This document shows positions 1 to 11,508 of a stretch of DNA of 64,000 nucleotides, piece by piece. Numbering within the stretch: position 1 is the first letter of the stretch; every line of letters starts with the position of its first letter. Position numbers and translations under genes: made by a program. The stretch is taken from positions 84,296,911-84,360,910 of the forward strand of contig CAKMRJ010004445.1 of NCBI GenBank assembly GCA_928212115.1. Direction: 5' to 3'. The notes under the pieces were generated by a model. It had not been told where the DNA came from. It saw nothing but the letters and a program-made list of their open reading frames with translations, and searched no databases. The DNA is from Lactuca virosa (taxonomy: Eukaryota; Streptophyta; Magnoliopsida; Asterales; Asteraceae).

Positions 1-537
1 CCATAACTATAATTGGTATGTACTTGACCCGATTTGGCATGGTCCATTTGGATTGCATGGCCTCAGAACAATTTGGATAGACCTTTTGTGAGAAGAGGAT
101 ATTTGTGACATATTAATATATTATAAGTTCTAATATATTAATATGAAATCATATTATTTAATTAGTATTGATCAAGAATTAATTTGGTGATCAAAAGAGA
201 CTAATTAAATATATGGGGATTGATTGTGTAAATCAATCATTCTTATATATGTGGGCTTATGATCCATGATTCCTTATGTTGGGTTTAACCCACGTGGTAA
301 CCCATGGATACTCCATGGAGGTTAAAACCCATGGAGCATAAGGAATGGGTAAAGTCATGAGTTACATGCTGTAACCCTAATGAGCACACTATATAAAGAA
401 CCCATAAGCTCAAGAAATCGGCCTAAGGATTCTAAGTGAGGGCTAGCCGATTTGGAGCATAAGAACTCTTCTCTCATGGTTATTCCAATTGTTGGTGATG
501 TTGTGTGAACCATTTGAGGTGTCACACTGTAACAACG
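1..537 (+). repeat. A-family Copia LTR, partial copy at left edge
   Basis: This matches 6000-6537 and 46898-47416 closely and includes the TATA-like CTATATAAA at 389-397. It ends at GTGTCACAC, exactly where the C-family LTR begins, as it does at 6537/6538. It lacks an 11-bp duplication (AATTAATTTGG) seen in the 5980-6537 copy. The first 20 bp of the LTR lie outside the window. It is best read as the tail of a duplicated copy of the A/C junction rather than an independent insertion. Confidence 0.9.
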
Positions 538-1152
538 TACATTTTAAAAACAATTTTTCATTTTTAAATCACATTTTCAATTATCAAAAACAATATCAAT
601 CAAACTGTATCCAATGTCGTAATAACAAACAAATCCCATAATCTCAAAACATAATCTCTATGAGTGTGTACGGATCATGCCGTCGCCTTCCCGCGATCCT
701 CGCTAATACCTGAAACACATAACACAACAACTGTAAGCATAAATGCTTAGTGAGTTCCCCAAAATACCACATACCACACATACGCCTTTCCAGGCCATAA
801 CTCTGTGGGATCTTCCGATCCAAATGTCCCAGGGGACTTCCGTCCCGAATCCCGGTAGACCTTCCGGTCCTACCCGGATCGACCTTCCGGTCCGTAACCT
901 CTTGACCTTCCGGTCCTACCCATATCGACCTTCCGGTCCGTAACCTCTTGACCTTCTGGTCCATATCATATTGACCTTTCGGTCCTTATCATACATAACA
1001 TACATAACACATACATATCACATAACCGCATATAGCACATACATCTCTTAACATACAAGACCTTCCGGTCACACATAGGTACCCTTCCAGGTACAGTATA
1101 GTGAGAAGACTCACCTCAATGAAGTCGGATAAACTCTCGTGCTCAACGTCCC
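538..1152 (-). repeat. C-family Gypsy LTR fragment (duplicated junction copy)
   Basis: It begins TGTAACAACGTAC and follows 6538-7160 and 38898-39495 almost base for base. It contains the GACCTTCCGGTC tandem array (about 859-990) and the TAAGCAT-AA-ATGCTTA hairpin (734-749). It stops abruptly at CAACGTCCCGA and joins the end of a B-family LTR, so about 1.1 kb of the 1.7-kb LTR is missing. The CACAC before it (533-537) is the same target site as at 6533-6537. Confidence 0.88.
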
Positions 1153-1319
1153 GAGATGACTGCATTGCACACACCATTATGTTTTCGCCTGGGATGATTT
1201 TACTCTCATTTTGTTGATATGGATATAGTGACTCATGTTTAGGATTGGATGTGTTGACAAATGTTGTTTATTTAATGTTTAAAAATGAAATTTTTGGGAC
1301 CATATTTAGTAGTGTTACA
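1153..1319 (+). repeat. 3' end of a B-family Gypsy LTR
   Basis: It aligns with 3829-4026: both have GATGACTG, the ACACACACC-like tract, CCTGGGAT, TTTTACTC, and the final AAAATGAAATTTTTGG. It ends GTTACA at 1319, directly before a primer-binding site. Only the last ~165 bp of the LTR are present because the left side is fused to the C-family LTR. Confidence 0.8.
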
Positions 1320-2172
1320 AGTTGGTATCAGAGACTTGGTTTGAGGGATTCGGGCATACTCTCGGGTGTGTCTGAACTCAAACTAAGGACTATGTATGAA
1401 AAAAAAATTTCAAAAGAAAACCATTTTTAAAAAAAGGGATTTTTAAGAGGAAACGGGTACGGTGCATGCAATCAACCGAGCTCAAATAAGGTGTCCCAAA
1501 TTACCCATACGTGTTTATGTTGTGATATGAATTATGAATATGTGAACCGCATCCTAGGTTAGGGATAAGGATCTAGGAAGGATGCCTTGTGTGCCTACTT
1601 TATGAGCTTATTAAACTATATGCTAGTATTGATTAGTCAGTAATATGAGAGCCTGATTAGGTTATGCCTGGTTCTGGTCACTCGAAGCACAAATGCTGCT
1701 TGCTTTGTGGTTTTAGGAGTTCAAGTTATCTTCAACTAACTAGTAAACGAATACGATAAGTTACACAATATGGGAACTAGATAATTTTAGAAGGTTAGAT
1801 TTTAACGCTATTGTGCAGATCTTGTTTCAGTCCTAACCGTTGTAGTGTGAGACCTCTCATTCGAAGAATTATCTGGTTTTAGTAATATATGATGGTATCC
1901 GCGAGCTAGTTAGGGGGAGATAACAGGGACTTCTTATGCAGCTGATGGTGGATAATGGGATGGAGATCACCCTAGGGGAAGCCTAGGATGAGATTGGTGC
2001 TAAGAGCGGTATTAGAAGAAGGGACTTGGTAGAGTCAAGGCTATCCTTGAGAAAAGTACGGATATATGTGGAAGGTAGTATAGGCCCGTACTACTGAAAT
2101 AAGAGGATCCATGCTCGATTCAAGGATGGCTGCGATAAGACCAGGTAACTTGTAGAATGTATGATCCCTCAA
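1320..2172 (+). repeat. B-family PBS and 5' leader remnant
   Basis: It starts with the PBS AGTTGGTATCAGAG (complementary to the 3' end of initiator tRNA-Met) and runs parallel to 4027-4895. Shared landmarks include GAGGGATTCGGG, CTCGGGTGTGTCTGAACTCA, AACTAACTAGTAAACGAATA and TAGTTAGGGGGAGATA. It contains no credible coding sequence. At GATCCCTC (about 2172) it switches into the interior of a B-family LTR, so the gag that should follow is missing here. Confidence 0.75.
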
Positions 2173-4026
2173 TATAGAAGTTGGCCAGGCCGCGTGGGTT
2201 TCGACTCCTACTCGACGAGTTGGAGAACCCAACTCGACGAGTAGGAGCTGGAAATGAAAACCCTAATTTTTAGGGTTTGCACCCTATTTAAAGAACATTA
2301 AGCCCATCCTCCCAGCCTCCTTATTACCCTTTCACGTCCAGAAGCAAAACCCTAGCTATCTAACCCCATTTTTGAGTGTTGTAAGGCTAAAGGTGTGTTG
2401 TTGGTGCATATCTTGAAGAATTGGAAGCTAGGAACGAGGAGGAGCTTGTAGATCCAACATCTACTTCAGCGTGGCATCATTTGGAAGGTAAGAAGTCGTT
2501 ACCTTGATCATCCTAGTGTTAGATCTCCTCATCTAAAGGCTTAAAGCCATTTCTAGCATTTTTATGGGTCATTTTTGGTATGGAGCATGATCTGAAGTTG
2601 CAACTTCAGATCTGGACTCCTTTAGGCCCTCTTGGACATAAAGCCTCAAGCTTTATGAAGCTTTGGCCGTTCTCCATAGCCTAAACGTTTCCTTTAGCCC
2701 AGTTTTAGCATTTGAAGCTTGCATGCATGTAAAGTTTGCAACTTTACATGGTAACCATGACCTAGGAGGTTAGATCTACAATTGGAAGCCTTAGTTTAGC
2801 TTAAAAGTGACTGAATGAGGAATGGATTGAAGAAACTCGATGAATTTGGCAGCCAACTTGACGAGTTGAAGAGGGTTTTCCTGTTTTCTGGATTCTGCAT
2901 GAACTCGACGAGTGGTTAGGGTTTTCCTCAGTCCTCTGGACGCTGCATGTCCACAACGAGTTACTTGGCAACTCAGCGAGTTGACCAGGGTTTTGCACGG
3001 TTTCTGAGTTCTAAAGGAAGTCGATGAGTTGGGTCAACATGGACTGTTGACCTTGACCGTTGACTTTGACTAGGCGTTGGCTTGGACCAAGAGTTGACTT
3101 TGACCTTGATCTAGACAATGACCAAGGTTGAACCTTGAAGGGGTCTTGAGTAAGGAATGATATCTAAGGGGTTGTTTCTGTATAAGGTTTTAGTGGAGCC
3201 GGTTGCAGGAGCAGAGACATTCAACTATTTCACCCGACATTTGAAATGAGTCTTCTCCTATAGGAACAAGTCTAAGGCACCAAGGCCGGCCCGTTTATGT
3301 ATGTTAGTATGTTCTGGACTAAGGTCCGATGTCGGGCGGGGCCCGCTGTAGGTTTATATGTTTTCTGGGTTACGACTCGATTCCGGGGCGGTACCCGATG
3401 AATGTTTGTATGCATGATGTCTTTGTGATTTCTGCATGTGTTTGTTTTTGTATGCTTTCCGGACTCCGGTCCGATGTCGGGGCGGTTCCCGAGGAATGTT
3501 TGTATGCTTTCCGGATTTCGGTTCGATGCCAGGCGGGGCCCTAGGAATGTTTATATGTCTGTGATTAGATGATTATGCTTATGTTTATGTGTAATAGTAG
3601 ATATGCTCATATGTATGCCGAGATTTGCTCAATGCCGGGCGAGCCTGATGCCGGACAAGCCAATGCCGGACAGGGCCCGATGTAGTAGGGCGAGACTTAT
3701 GATATGTTAGTATATGATTATGTGATATGTGTATGGTATGTGGTAGCTTGGGGAGACTCACTAAGCTTCGTGCTTACAATTTTCAGTTTTGGTTTTAGGT
3801 ACTTCCAGTAGCAAAGGGAAGAGCTCGGGATGACTGGATAACACACACCGTTTATGTTTAGCCTGGGATATTTTACTCAGATTTATTTGACATGTGATTG
3901 ATATGGATACACTGTTTTGACACTTGAGATATTATGGTTCATGTTTTGATAAATGATTTTTAGTAATTCTGGTTTAATTAATGATTTAAAAATGAAATTT
4001 TTGGACTGTATTTTTGGGATGTTTCA
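2173..4026 (+). repeat. B 5' LTR, 5'-truncated
   Basis: It ends GGGATGTTTCA at 4026, followed by the PBS. It contains ACTCGACGAGT motifs (2205 and 2231 region, 2905) with degenerate versions to about 3030. A run of GGTCCGATGTCGGG-type repeats lies at 3318-3690, and a TAAGC..GCTTA hairpin (3762-3776) is followed by TTTTAGGTAC. TATTTAAAG near 2286 could be its TATA box. No TG start is found because the left end is fused to leader sequence at about 2172. Confidence 0.75.
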
Positions 4027-4917
4027 AGTTGGTATCAGAACTTTGGTTTGAGGGATTCGGGTACATTCTCGGGTGTGTCTGAACTCAAACTGAGGACTTG
4101 GTATGAAAATTTTTCAAAAGAAAATCATTTTTATAAAAGAATTTTGAAAAGTAAAAAAAAGGATTTTTGGAAAAGAGAAAAGGGTGTGATGCATGCAATC
4201 AGCCGAGCTCAAGTAAGTACTCCCAAATTACCCATACATGTTTATGTTATGATATTCTTATGAGAGCTGCATGCTAGATTAGGGCTAAGGATCTAAGAGG
4301 GATGCCATATGTGCCTATTATATGTGTATGAGCTTTATGAACTGCATGCTAGTACTGATTAGTCAGTGATATGATGGCCTGATTAGGATATGCTTGATTA
4401 TGTTTACTCAATGCTCGAATGCTGCTTGCTTTGTGCTTTTAGGAGTTCTAGTTATCTTTAACTAACTAGTAAACGAATATGTTAAGTTACATATTGCGAG
4501 GACTAAATAATTTCGTAAGGTTAGGTTTAGCACTATTTTACAGCTCTTATTTGAGTCCAACCGTTGTAGGGTAGAACCTCTCATTCGAAGAGTTATCTAG
4601 TCTTAGTGATATGTAATGGTATTCGTGAACTAGTTAGGGGGAGATAGCAAGGACTTCTTATGCAGCTGATGGCGGAGAGTAGTTTAGTGATTACCCTAGG
4701 GCAAGCCTAGGATAAAATTAGCAAGAGAACAACAGTAGCAGTAGAAGGGACTTGGTGGAGTCAAGCCAGTTCTTAAGGAAAGTACGGATAGATGTGGAAG
4801 GTAGTATGGGCCCGTACTACTGAAAGCAGAGGATTCGTACTCGAATCAAGGAAAAATGAGATGAATCCAGGGAACTTGTAGTATGTTAGATCCCTCGAGT
4901 TATGATGAGTATACTGA
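4027..4917 (+). other. B primer-binding site and 5' leader
   Basis: The PBS TTGGTATCAGAAC lies at 4029-4041. The 0.85-kb leader that follows has no sustained reading frame. It resembles 1320-2172, which gives two copies of this leader within 3 kb. A short purine stretch TTAGGGGGAGATA (about 4634) looks like a polypurine tract but is in the wrong place to be the 3' PPT. Confidence 0.7.
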
Positions 4918-5979
4918 TGTTTGTTATGGTGTATTCTCAGTATGGTGGTGCTACGTACTAGACTAGTTGGTAGCTCTGGTGTCGGTGAGGGATCAGGCTT
5001 AGGCTCTGGAGTCGGGCAGTTTGATGAGCAGATGAGAGAGTTCATTTCATCTGAGGTCACACACAATATTTTAGACCAGAATCCTGTGATCTTCAGTACG
5101 GTCAAGGAGGGCATCTTGGAGATACTAGATGAGAGGTTGGGTGCATTCTGTACCGAGTTGGCGGCCATGGTGCGGGCTCGCACATTGACTTTCTGGGAGT
5201 TCTGGGCATGCGGAGCTCCAGGCTATCATGGAGCTCAGCAGGTGGTTGGCTGATGTCGCCAACGCCTTCCGTACGAGCCGATGTCCCGAGGGGGACAAGA
5301 TCCGACTTGCTTCCTGTCTTCTGAAGGACATAGAACGTGATTGGTGGGAGGAGGTTGGACATGCCATTGGTGATGATGCCCTTGATACGATGACTTGGAG
5401 TGACTTCTCGGCCAGGTTCAGGGCCGAGTTTGCACCTGTGATTGAGGTCCAACAGCTTGCGAGGGAGTTCCAGGACCTCCAGCAGACTACTGAGACGTTG
5501 GCCGAGATCACCGCTATGTTTAGGGAGAGGGCCTTTCTTGTTCTGCAGTATGTGTCGGACGACGAGATGAAGAAGGCCCGATACTATAAGATGACGAGGA
5601 GTGACATAAGACAGTTTGTGAGCCGCCATCTGCAAGACGCTGGAGGATATGATTGTGAGTGCTCAGGAGAGGGAGTTGGATTTGGAGATGGAGAGGAAGA
5701 GGAAACCATATGAGGTTCAGACAGGTAGTACGGGCAAGAAGCCCAAGGTATCAGATCACATATCTAGGACCCATCAGGGCCGCAGCCGGTGTGGCAAGTG
5801 CGGCAAGATGCACGATGGGGCATGCAGGGCGGGGTGTTCGGGCTGCTTTAAGTGTGGACGGACTGGTCATGTGAGCAGGGATTGTACTGCTACCACCACC
5901 ACCATAGCAGTTTCAGGTAGCACCAGGACAGGTGGCGGCGCCCGCTTCTTCTACGTTGAGGATTACAGATGGACGTTAG
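4918..5979 (+). pseudogene. B gag, broken in three frames and cut by element A
   Basis: This encodes the Gypsy capsid-nucleocapsid polyprotein, which would package element RNA in the cytoplasm. Three overlapping pieces carry it: 4918-5253, 5228-5713 and 5649-5979. They imply at least two single-base indels. The middle piece has the retrotransposon gag fold (LASCLLKDIERDWWEE, then WSDFSARFRAEFAP, then REFQDLQQ). The last piece carries a CX2C zinc module and the knuckle CFKCGRTGHVSRDC. Element A inserted just after the knuckle region at GTTAG, so gag and protease are now 41.7 kb apart. The N-terminus is uncertain because the reading opens after a TGA at 4915-4917 and I see no clear start. Confidence 0.8.
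5975..5979. repeat. Target-site duplication of A (left GTTAG)
   Basis: GTTAG precedes the LTR start TGTTGGATTAG at 5980 and recurs at 47639-47643 right after the LTR end CCCAACA. Removing one copy and everything between restores a continuous gag-protease linker. Confidence 0.93.
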
Positions 5980-6537
5980 TGTTGGATTAGTGTCTAAGTC
6001 CATAACTATAATTGGTATGTACTTGACCCGATTTGGCATGGTCCATTTGGGTTGCATGACATCAGAACAATTTGGATAGACCTTTTGTGAGAAGAGGATA
6101 TTTGTGACATATTAATATATTATAAGTTCTAATATATTAATATGAAATCATATTATTCAATTAGTATTGATCAAGAATTAATTTGGAATTAATTTGGTGA
6201 TCAAAAGAGACTAATTAAATATATGGGGATTGATTGTGTAAATCATTCATTCTTATATATGTGGGCTTATGATCCATGATTCCTTATGTTGGGTTTAACC
6301 CATGTGGTAACCCATGGATACTCCATGGAGGTTAAAACCCATGGAGCACAAGGAATGGGTAAAGTCATGAGTTACATGCTGTAACCCTAATGAGCACACT
6401 ATATAAAGAACCCATAAGCTCAAGAAATCGGCCTAAGGATTCTAAGTGAGGGCTAGCCGATTTGGAGCATAAGAACTCTTCTCTCATGGTTATTCCAATT
6501 GTTGGTGATGTTGTGTGAACCATTTGAGGTGTCACAC
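5980..6537 (+). repeat. A 5' LTR, first part
   Basis: It opens TGTTGGATTAGTG and carries TATA-like ATATAAAG at 6411. The LTR is interrupted at GTGTCACAC by element C and resumes at 40588 (TTGGGGCACTAGG). CACAC at 6533-6537 is the left target duplication of C. Confidence 0.92.
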
Positions 6538-8254
6538 TGTAACGACGTACATTTTCAAAACAATTTTTTCATTTTTAAATCACATTTTCAATTATAAAAA
6601 ACAATATCAATCAAACTGTATCCAATGTCGTAATAACAAACAAATCCCATAATCTCAAAACATAATCTCTATGAGTGTGTACGGATCATGCCGTCGCCTT
6701 CCCGCGATCCTCGCTAGTACCTGAAACACATAACATAACAACTGTAAGCATAAATGCTTAGTGAATTCCCCAAAATACCACATACCACACATACGCCTTT
6801 CCAGGCCATAACTCTGTGGGATCTTTCGATCCAAATGTCTCAGGGGACTTCCGTCCCGAATCCCGGTAGACCTTCCGGTCCTACCCGGATCGACCTTCCT
6901 GTCCGTAACCTCTTGAACTTCCGGTCCTACCCGTATCGACCTTCCGGTCCGTAACCTCTTGACCTTCCGGTCCATATCATATTGACCTTCTGGTCCTTAT
7001 CATACATAACATACATAACACATACATATCACATAACCGCATATAGAACATACATCTCTTAGCATACAAGACCTTCCGGTCACACATAGGTACCCTTCCA
7101 GGTACAGTATAGTGAGAAGACTCACCTCAATGAAGTTGGATAAACTCTCGTGCTCAACGTCCCGACCTAGCCTCCTCCTATTATTCAAATAACATCCCCG
7201 ATCAATATTCTCTCATAGTCTCATCTCTAAAGATTGGGTAGAAGGCCATTCTACCCCTCTCTGAACTCTCTTGAATCAGTCTTGACCAGAACCCTAAGGT
7301 CAACGAAAGTCAACGGTCGAACTTTGACCCGACTCGTCGAGTGCACATGGGCGACTCGGCGAGTCCATGCGGGTCCTCTGAATCCTTCTAGCCTCTCTTG
7401 GCTCGTCGAGTCATCCTTCCACTCGACGGGTTCCTCCTATCACGAATCGCGGGGCAACCCCAACTCGACTCGTCGAGTCCACTTATGGACTCGGCGAGTT
7501 GCTCCCATAACAACTCTCAAATGACCTTCTGAGGTCAGATCTGCTTCTCTAAACTATAGATCTGACTTTCCCACGACCAATAACCACGTAAAGGTTGAAA
7601 CTTGACTCACATGCAATGCACCCAAGGCTTTCCTTGGTTAAATGGCTTCTAAAATGGCAACCTAGTCTCCTTTCCTCCATAAACCAACATAAAGCAGAAT
7701 GAGGAAGGCTATCTGGACCTCTATGGGTCCAGATCCGAGGTCTAACACAGCAAGGGACCATAAACTCAACTTTTCAAGCCCTAAAAGGTTATAGAAAACC
7801 CTAGATCATAGATCTTAACCCAAATCAGAAAGGAAGTTCGATTTGATACCTCAATAGTGTAGATCTGAACTTGGAAACCCTGGATCCACAGCTCCCTTGA
7901 CCTCCTCTTGCTGGAAACAAATTCTCCTTTGCTAAAACACACAAGAAATGGTGAATTAGCCTTCCTCTTGCACCACAAACGATCTCTCTGCTCTCTAGGG
8001 TTTCTCAGGGGTGAAGTGGCCGCAAATGGAGGCCATAAAGGCCTTTAGATAGGGCATAGACCCCGAGAATTAGGGTTTCAATCCACAGCGCGGACTCGTC
8101 GAGTCCACCCTTTCCGACTCGTCGAGTCCGTTCATTAATCCAGTCAGCACACGAGATCCGACTCGACGAGTCTACGCCTCAACTCGTCGAGTCCCTCCCT
8201 TTTACTCAAAAGAATAAATGATCAAACATAATACCTGGAAATCCGGATGTTACA
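6538..8254 (-). repeat. C 3' LTR (1717 bp)
   Basis: It pairs with 38898-40582. It contains a GACCTTCCGGTC tandem region (about 6868-6985), the TAAGCAT-AA-ATGCTTA hairpin (about 6748-6763), and clusters of ACTCGTCGAGT/ACTCGGCGAGT at 7330-7500 and 8090-8190. It ends GGATGTTACA at 8254, next to the PPT. The annotation is minus strand because the PPT and PBS complements face inwards that way. Confidence 0.92.
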
Positions 8255-8269
8255 ATTCTCCCCCACTTA
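8255..8269 (-). other. C polypurine tract
   Basis: The plus strand reads ATTCTCCCCCACTTA, so the minus strand reads TAAGTGGGGGAGAAT. It lies directly inside the 3' LTR, as required to prime plus-strand DNA synthesis. A second similar tract (TCTCCCCCACTTA) occurs at 36613-36625. Confidence 0.85.
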
Positions 8270-9185
8270 AATTAGATTTCGCCCTCGAAATCGCTCCTCT
8301 ACATACAGATCGAATCCCATAACCAAATGGCACCATCGATAGGATCTCATGCCACACAGCTTCCATCCTCTTTGGACACCTGGATCCCAACAGGGATTCC
8401 CAATCCCGGAGGAAAACCAACCGAACAAAGAATTATCAACTCTCTGCCCTCAAATCCAAAAGAATAATCGTGCTCGCTCTGAAGTGTCCTCAGACATCTA
8501 AAAATATCATAAGCCTCAGCTCCATTCCTCGTATCCCTTTTTAACACTGAGTACCAGGTCTGATCTCGACCCAATAGTTGAACCTCCAGGGTCATCCGTT
8601 GCATTATCCCAACCGTATCCATGGTTTTCTTCTTACTATAGCCACATCGGCCCAATGTGACACTCGAGTAATGAAGTCCGCTTAACCCTAAGCGAATGCT
8701 ACCTTCCCAACTGAAGATCGACTCAACCCCGACCTCTGTCATCTGTTACTCATAGTTCCATGCAACTTGCGGTACCTCCTGTACCCGAGTACTGACCCAC
8801 ACAGGTCAAATACATCAGATGACAAACAATACTCCTCAACATGGAACCCACCTCAGAATCCAGAACCTCATCTCGCCTATCCAGAGCACCACCAGAGCCA
8901 AACTCAAACTCGGGAGTTTGGTCCGACCCAGAGTTGGAACCACTCATCCCAACAAAGCACTCAACTCAGAACTCATTTCCCGCACTCCATGCGTACCTCA
9001 CTTATCCCATTCTTTCGGATTGCAATGACCACACCTTACTCAGAACATAATGATCCCCTAACATTGAGGAGACCCCGATCTCGCCCTTGGTCCGACTACC
9101 AGGTTCCCAAAAACTCACCAATCAGGGCCACCCCATGCCTAAAACTCTCTGCGCCATGCTCTGATCAAAGAGTACTTTATCATAA
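8270..9185 (-). other. C internal region, no recognisable gene
   Basis: There are only short open frames on both strands, including a minus-strand one of 131 codons at 8347-8742 with no family signature. I see no RT, RNase H or integrase motif. In a complete Gypsy element, integrase would lie here. Confidence 0.5.
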
Positions 9186-9690
9186 CAACTTCTCGCTAAC
9201 TAGTGTGTATTACGTCTTCCCGTAGCACCACGTCAACCTCTCACTAACTGGTGAGTACTACGGCTTCCTGCAGGATAACCACAACCTCTAACTGACTGGG
9301 GAGTACTACGGCTTCCCGCAGTATCTCCACAACCTCTCACTAGTGAGTATTACGGCTTCCCGTAGCGTCACAACAACCTCTAACTAGTGAGTACTATGTC
9401 TTCCCGTAGCATCACAACAACCTCTGACTAGTGAGTACTACGGCTTCCCGTAGCATCACAACAACCTCTGACTAGTGAGTACTACGGCTTCCCGTAGCAT
9501 CACAACAACCTCTGACTAGTGAGTACTACGGCTTCCCGTAGCATCACAACAACCTCTGACTAGTGAGTACCACGACTTCCCGTAGCATCACAACAACCTC
9601 TGACTAGTGAGTACTACGGCTTCCCGTAGCATCACAACAACCTCTGACTAGTGAGTACTATGGCTTCCCGTAGCATCACAACAACCTCTA
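9186..9690. repeat. 44-bp tandem repeat, about 11-12 copies, hairpin in each unit
   Basis: From about 9369 the unit is 44 bp, centred on GTGAGTACTACGGCTTCCCG followed by TAGCATCACAACAACCTCT. Copies become more divergent towards 9186. Each unit contains the perfect stem-loop CTACGG-CTTC-CCGTAG. It lies in the pol-less internal part of C, and I know no function for it. Confidence 0.9.
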
Positions 9691-10327
9691 ACCGACTCAC
9701 ACACTCCGCGGACCAATCATATATAGGTGCATGCACTTACCCAAATTATGCATCACTATATCTGGTGGTAATCGCCATAATAAAACACCCTTCTCTGTTG
9801 CAATCCATATTCTTGGATAATCTCACTTTCTGACACTAACCGAAAGGACTCCCACTGGAATCATAGATGCTTGACCTACCACCTTCCATCTCCACTCAAG
9901 ACTCAAAATCATCCGAAATCCAATGCATTAAATTCGGATACCTCGATACACCACCATAGAACCTCACGACATCTCGTCTCATCTACTGATCTTCCTGTTC
10001 CACAACCTGTAATTGGTTGTCTAATCAACTTCTGCCCTTCCTAAGCTGACTAACAGCCCCATCATTAAACCAGAATTTCTCAACCGTCGAACTCAGCCTA
10101 TGAGCCAACCATCTCGAATTCACCATCTGACCTCGAAGAATTTCTGTTCACCCCAAGGTCTCCGACCAACGACCAATTGCCGTGGAGACACTCATCCTTT
10201 TCAAACATAACACATTCATTATCTCGCTCTACACCTCGTCTCAATCACCAATAACCCTGGGCTCATGAGTTCGCACTGCCGATCTCTCCGTATCCAGATC
10301 TCTAACCATTCTCGATCGAATCTCTAA
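9691..10327 (-). other. C internal region, non-coding, up to the D insertion
   Basis: There is no sustained frame or domain. TCTAA at 10323-10327 is the left target duplication of D, and C resumes after 36589. Confidence 0.6.
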
Positions 10328-10584
10328 TGTAAGGGTCGAAGTGGTGTAATTAATCGAAGTATGTTTTGGACTCTTCGAACATTTTTGTAATGTGTTTTAC
10401 TAGGGCGCTTTTGTTCGAAGCTTTTGAGTCAATGCCTTAGTATATTTTTTGTACGCTTTCAGTTCCCTATAAATAAGGTTATTTACTAGAGTTAGATAAG
10501 AGCTTTTACAGACTTGTCTCTTTTTCTCTGTAAAGAACTTGAAAGCGTAATAGAGCATAACAGATCATATTTACATCTCGTGTC
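10328..10584 (+). repeat. D 5' LTR, first 257 bp
   Basis: It opens TGTAAGGGTCGAAG and has TATA box CTATAAATA at 10468-10476, about 100 bp before the E insertion. It ends in GTGTC (10580-10584), which is repeated at 23259-23263 after E. The rest of this LTR is 23264-23329. Confidence 0.93.
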
Positions 10585-11000
10585 TGAAAGACTATAATAT
10601 TGTGGTTTGAGCTAGGCATTATTCCTGTATAGATCTTGTTAGGGTGGCAGTGTATGTAGTGTAGTGGTGTCATGGTATAGACTTGGTGTGTGTGTGCAAC
10701 CTCACTCGTGTGTGCAGCTACACACGTGTGTGCGGCCGCACACGCTGTGTGCGGCCGCACATGCGTGTACGGCTGCACACTTGTGTGCTGGTGAGGGTAG
10801 TATTTAAAGGGGGCTGTCATGTGTCAGATGTACTTTTTGATGAACAGTGATGTGTGTGTACTTTCAAGGTGTACCTGACATTTATGAGCAATAGATGTGT
10901 GCATGCTTGATGTTATTTCTCTTCTACTTCTTCTACACTCTATTTTGATTGCCATTTGTTTCATTGATTACTGACTTGGATCTATAATTGGGGAGTAACA
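10585..11000 (+). repeat. E 5' LTR with palindromic GTGTGCGGCCGCACAC array
   Basis: At about 10690-10795 it has a cluster of CACACGTGTGTG, GTGTGCGGCCGCACAC and related half-palindromes. TATTTAAAGG at 10800-10809 is a TATA candidate. Sirevirus LTRs are known for repeated palindromes upstream of the TATA box, and this layout agrees. It ends GGGAGTAACA at 11000. Confidence 0.93.
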
Positions 11001-11016
11001 ATTGGTATCAGAGCCA
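11001..11016 (+). other. E primer-binding site
   Basis: ATTGGTATCAGAGCCA follows the LTR end immediately. It is complementary to the 3' end of plant initiator tRNA-Met. Confidence 0.92.
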
Positions 11017-11508
11017 ATTCGGTATCAATTCAAGTGTTTTAGAGTGTGAGGTTACAAAATTTTACTGTTTTTGAAGTGCATTTGTATGATTTGATCAAGG
11101 AACTGCTGTTTGTTACTATTAAAAATAGTTTGAAATCAAAATTCCATCAAAAATCTGAGAAAATTGAGTGTGCGGTTGGACATTGAAGGAGTGCGGTTGA
11201 GACATTGAAGGAGTTCGGTTGAGACATTTGAAGGTGTGCTGTTGAGTGTGTGCGGTTGTGTTTGCTGTTAAGTTTCGTGTGCTGTTGAGTGTGTGCGGTC
11301 AGACTTTGCTGCTTAGTGTGCGGTCAAAAGTGTGCTGTCGACGTGTACGATCAGAAGTGTGCTGTTGACGTGTACGGTCAGAAGTGTGCTGTTGGCGTGT
11401 GCGGTCATAGTGTGCGGTTGCTTGTGCGGTTGCTTGTGCTGTCTTAGTGTGCGGTTAAGGGTGTGTGGCCATACTCTAATTATTTAAGGAAATTTTTGTT
11501 GTTCAAAG
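11017..11508 (+). repeat. E 5' leader with GTGTGCGGTT / GTGTGCTGTT repeats
   Basis: From about 11165 to 11475 the leader is an irregular array of GTGTGCGGTTG, GTGTGCTGTTG and GTGCGGTCA units. These are halves of the same GTGTGCGG motif that forms palindromes in the LTR. No gene lies before the gag start. TTTTTGTTGTTCAAAG leads into the ATG at 11509. Confidence 0.8.

Noticed and set aside
644..964. Open frames on both strands of the C LTR (also 6655-6975 and 39014-39331)
   Set aside because: They come from the GACCTTCCGGTC tandem repeat, recur in every LTR copy and match no protein family.
9186..9690. CRISPR-like array
   Set aside because: The units are directly tandem with no unique spacers, and the window is plant nuclear DNA.
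10506..10820. His/Thr-rich frame on the minus strand (also 22758-23078)
   Set aside because: It is the reverse reading of the palindromic LTR repeat of E, not a gene.
11001..11016. tRNA-like TGGTATCAGAGC sites as tRNA genes
   Set aside because: They are primer-binding sites of about 12-14 bases next to LTR ends; no cloverleaf follows.
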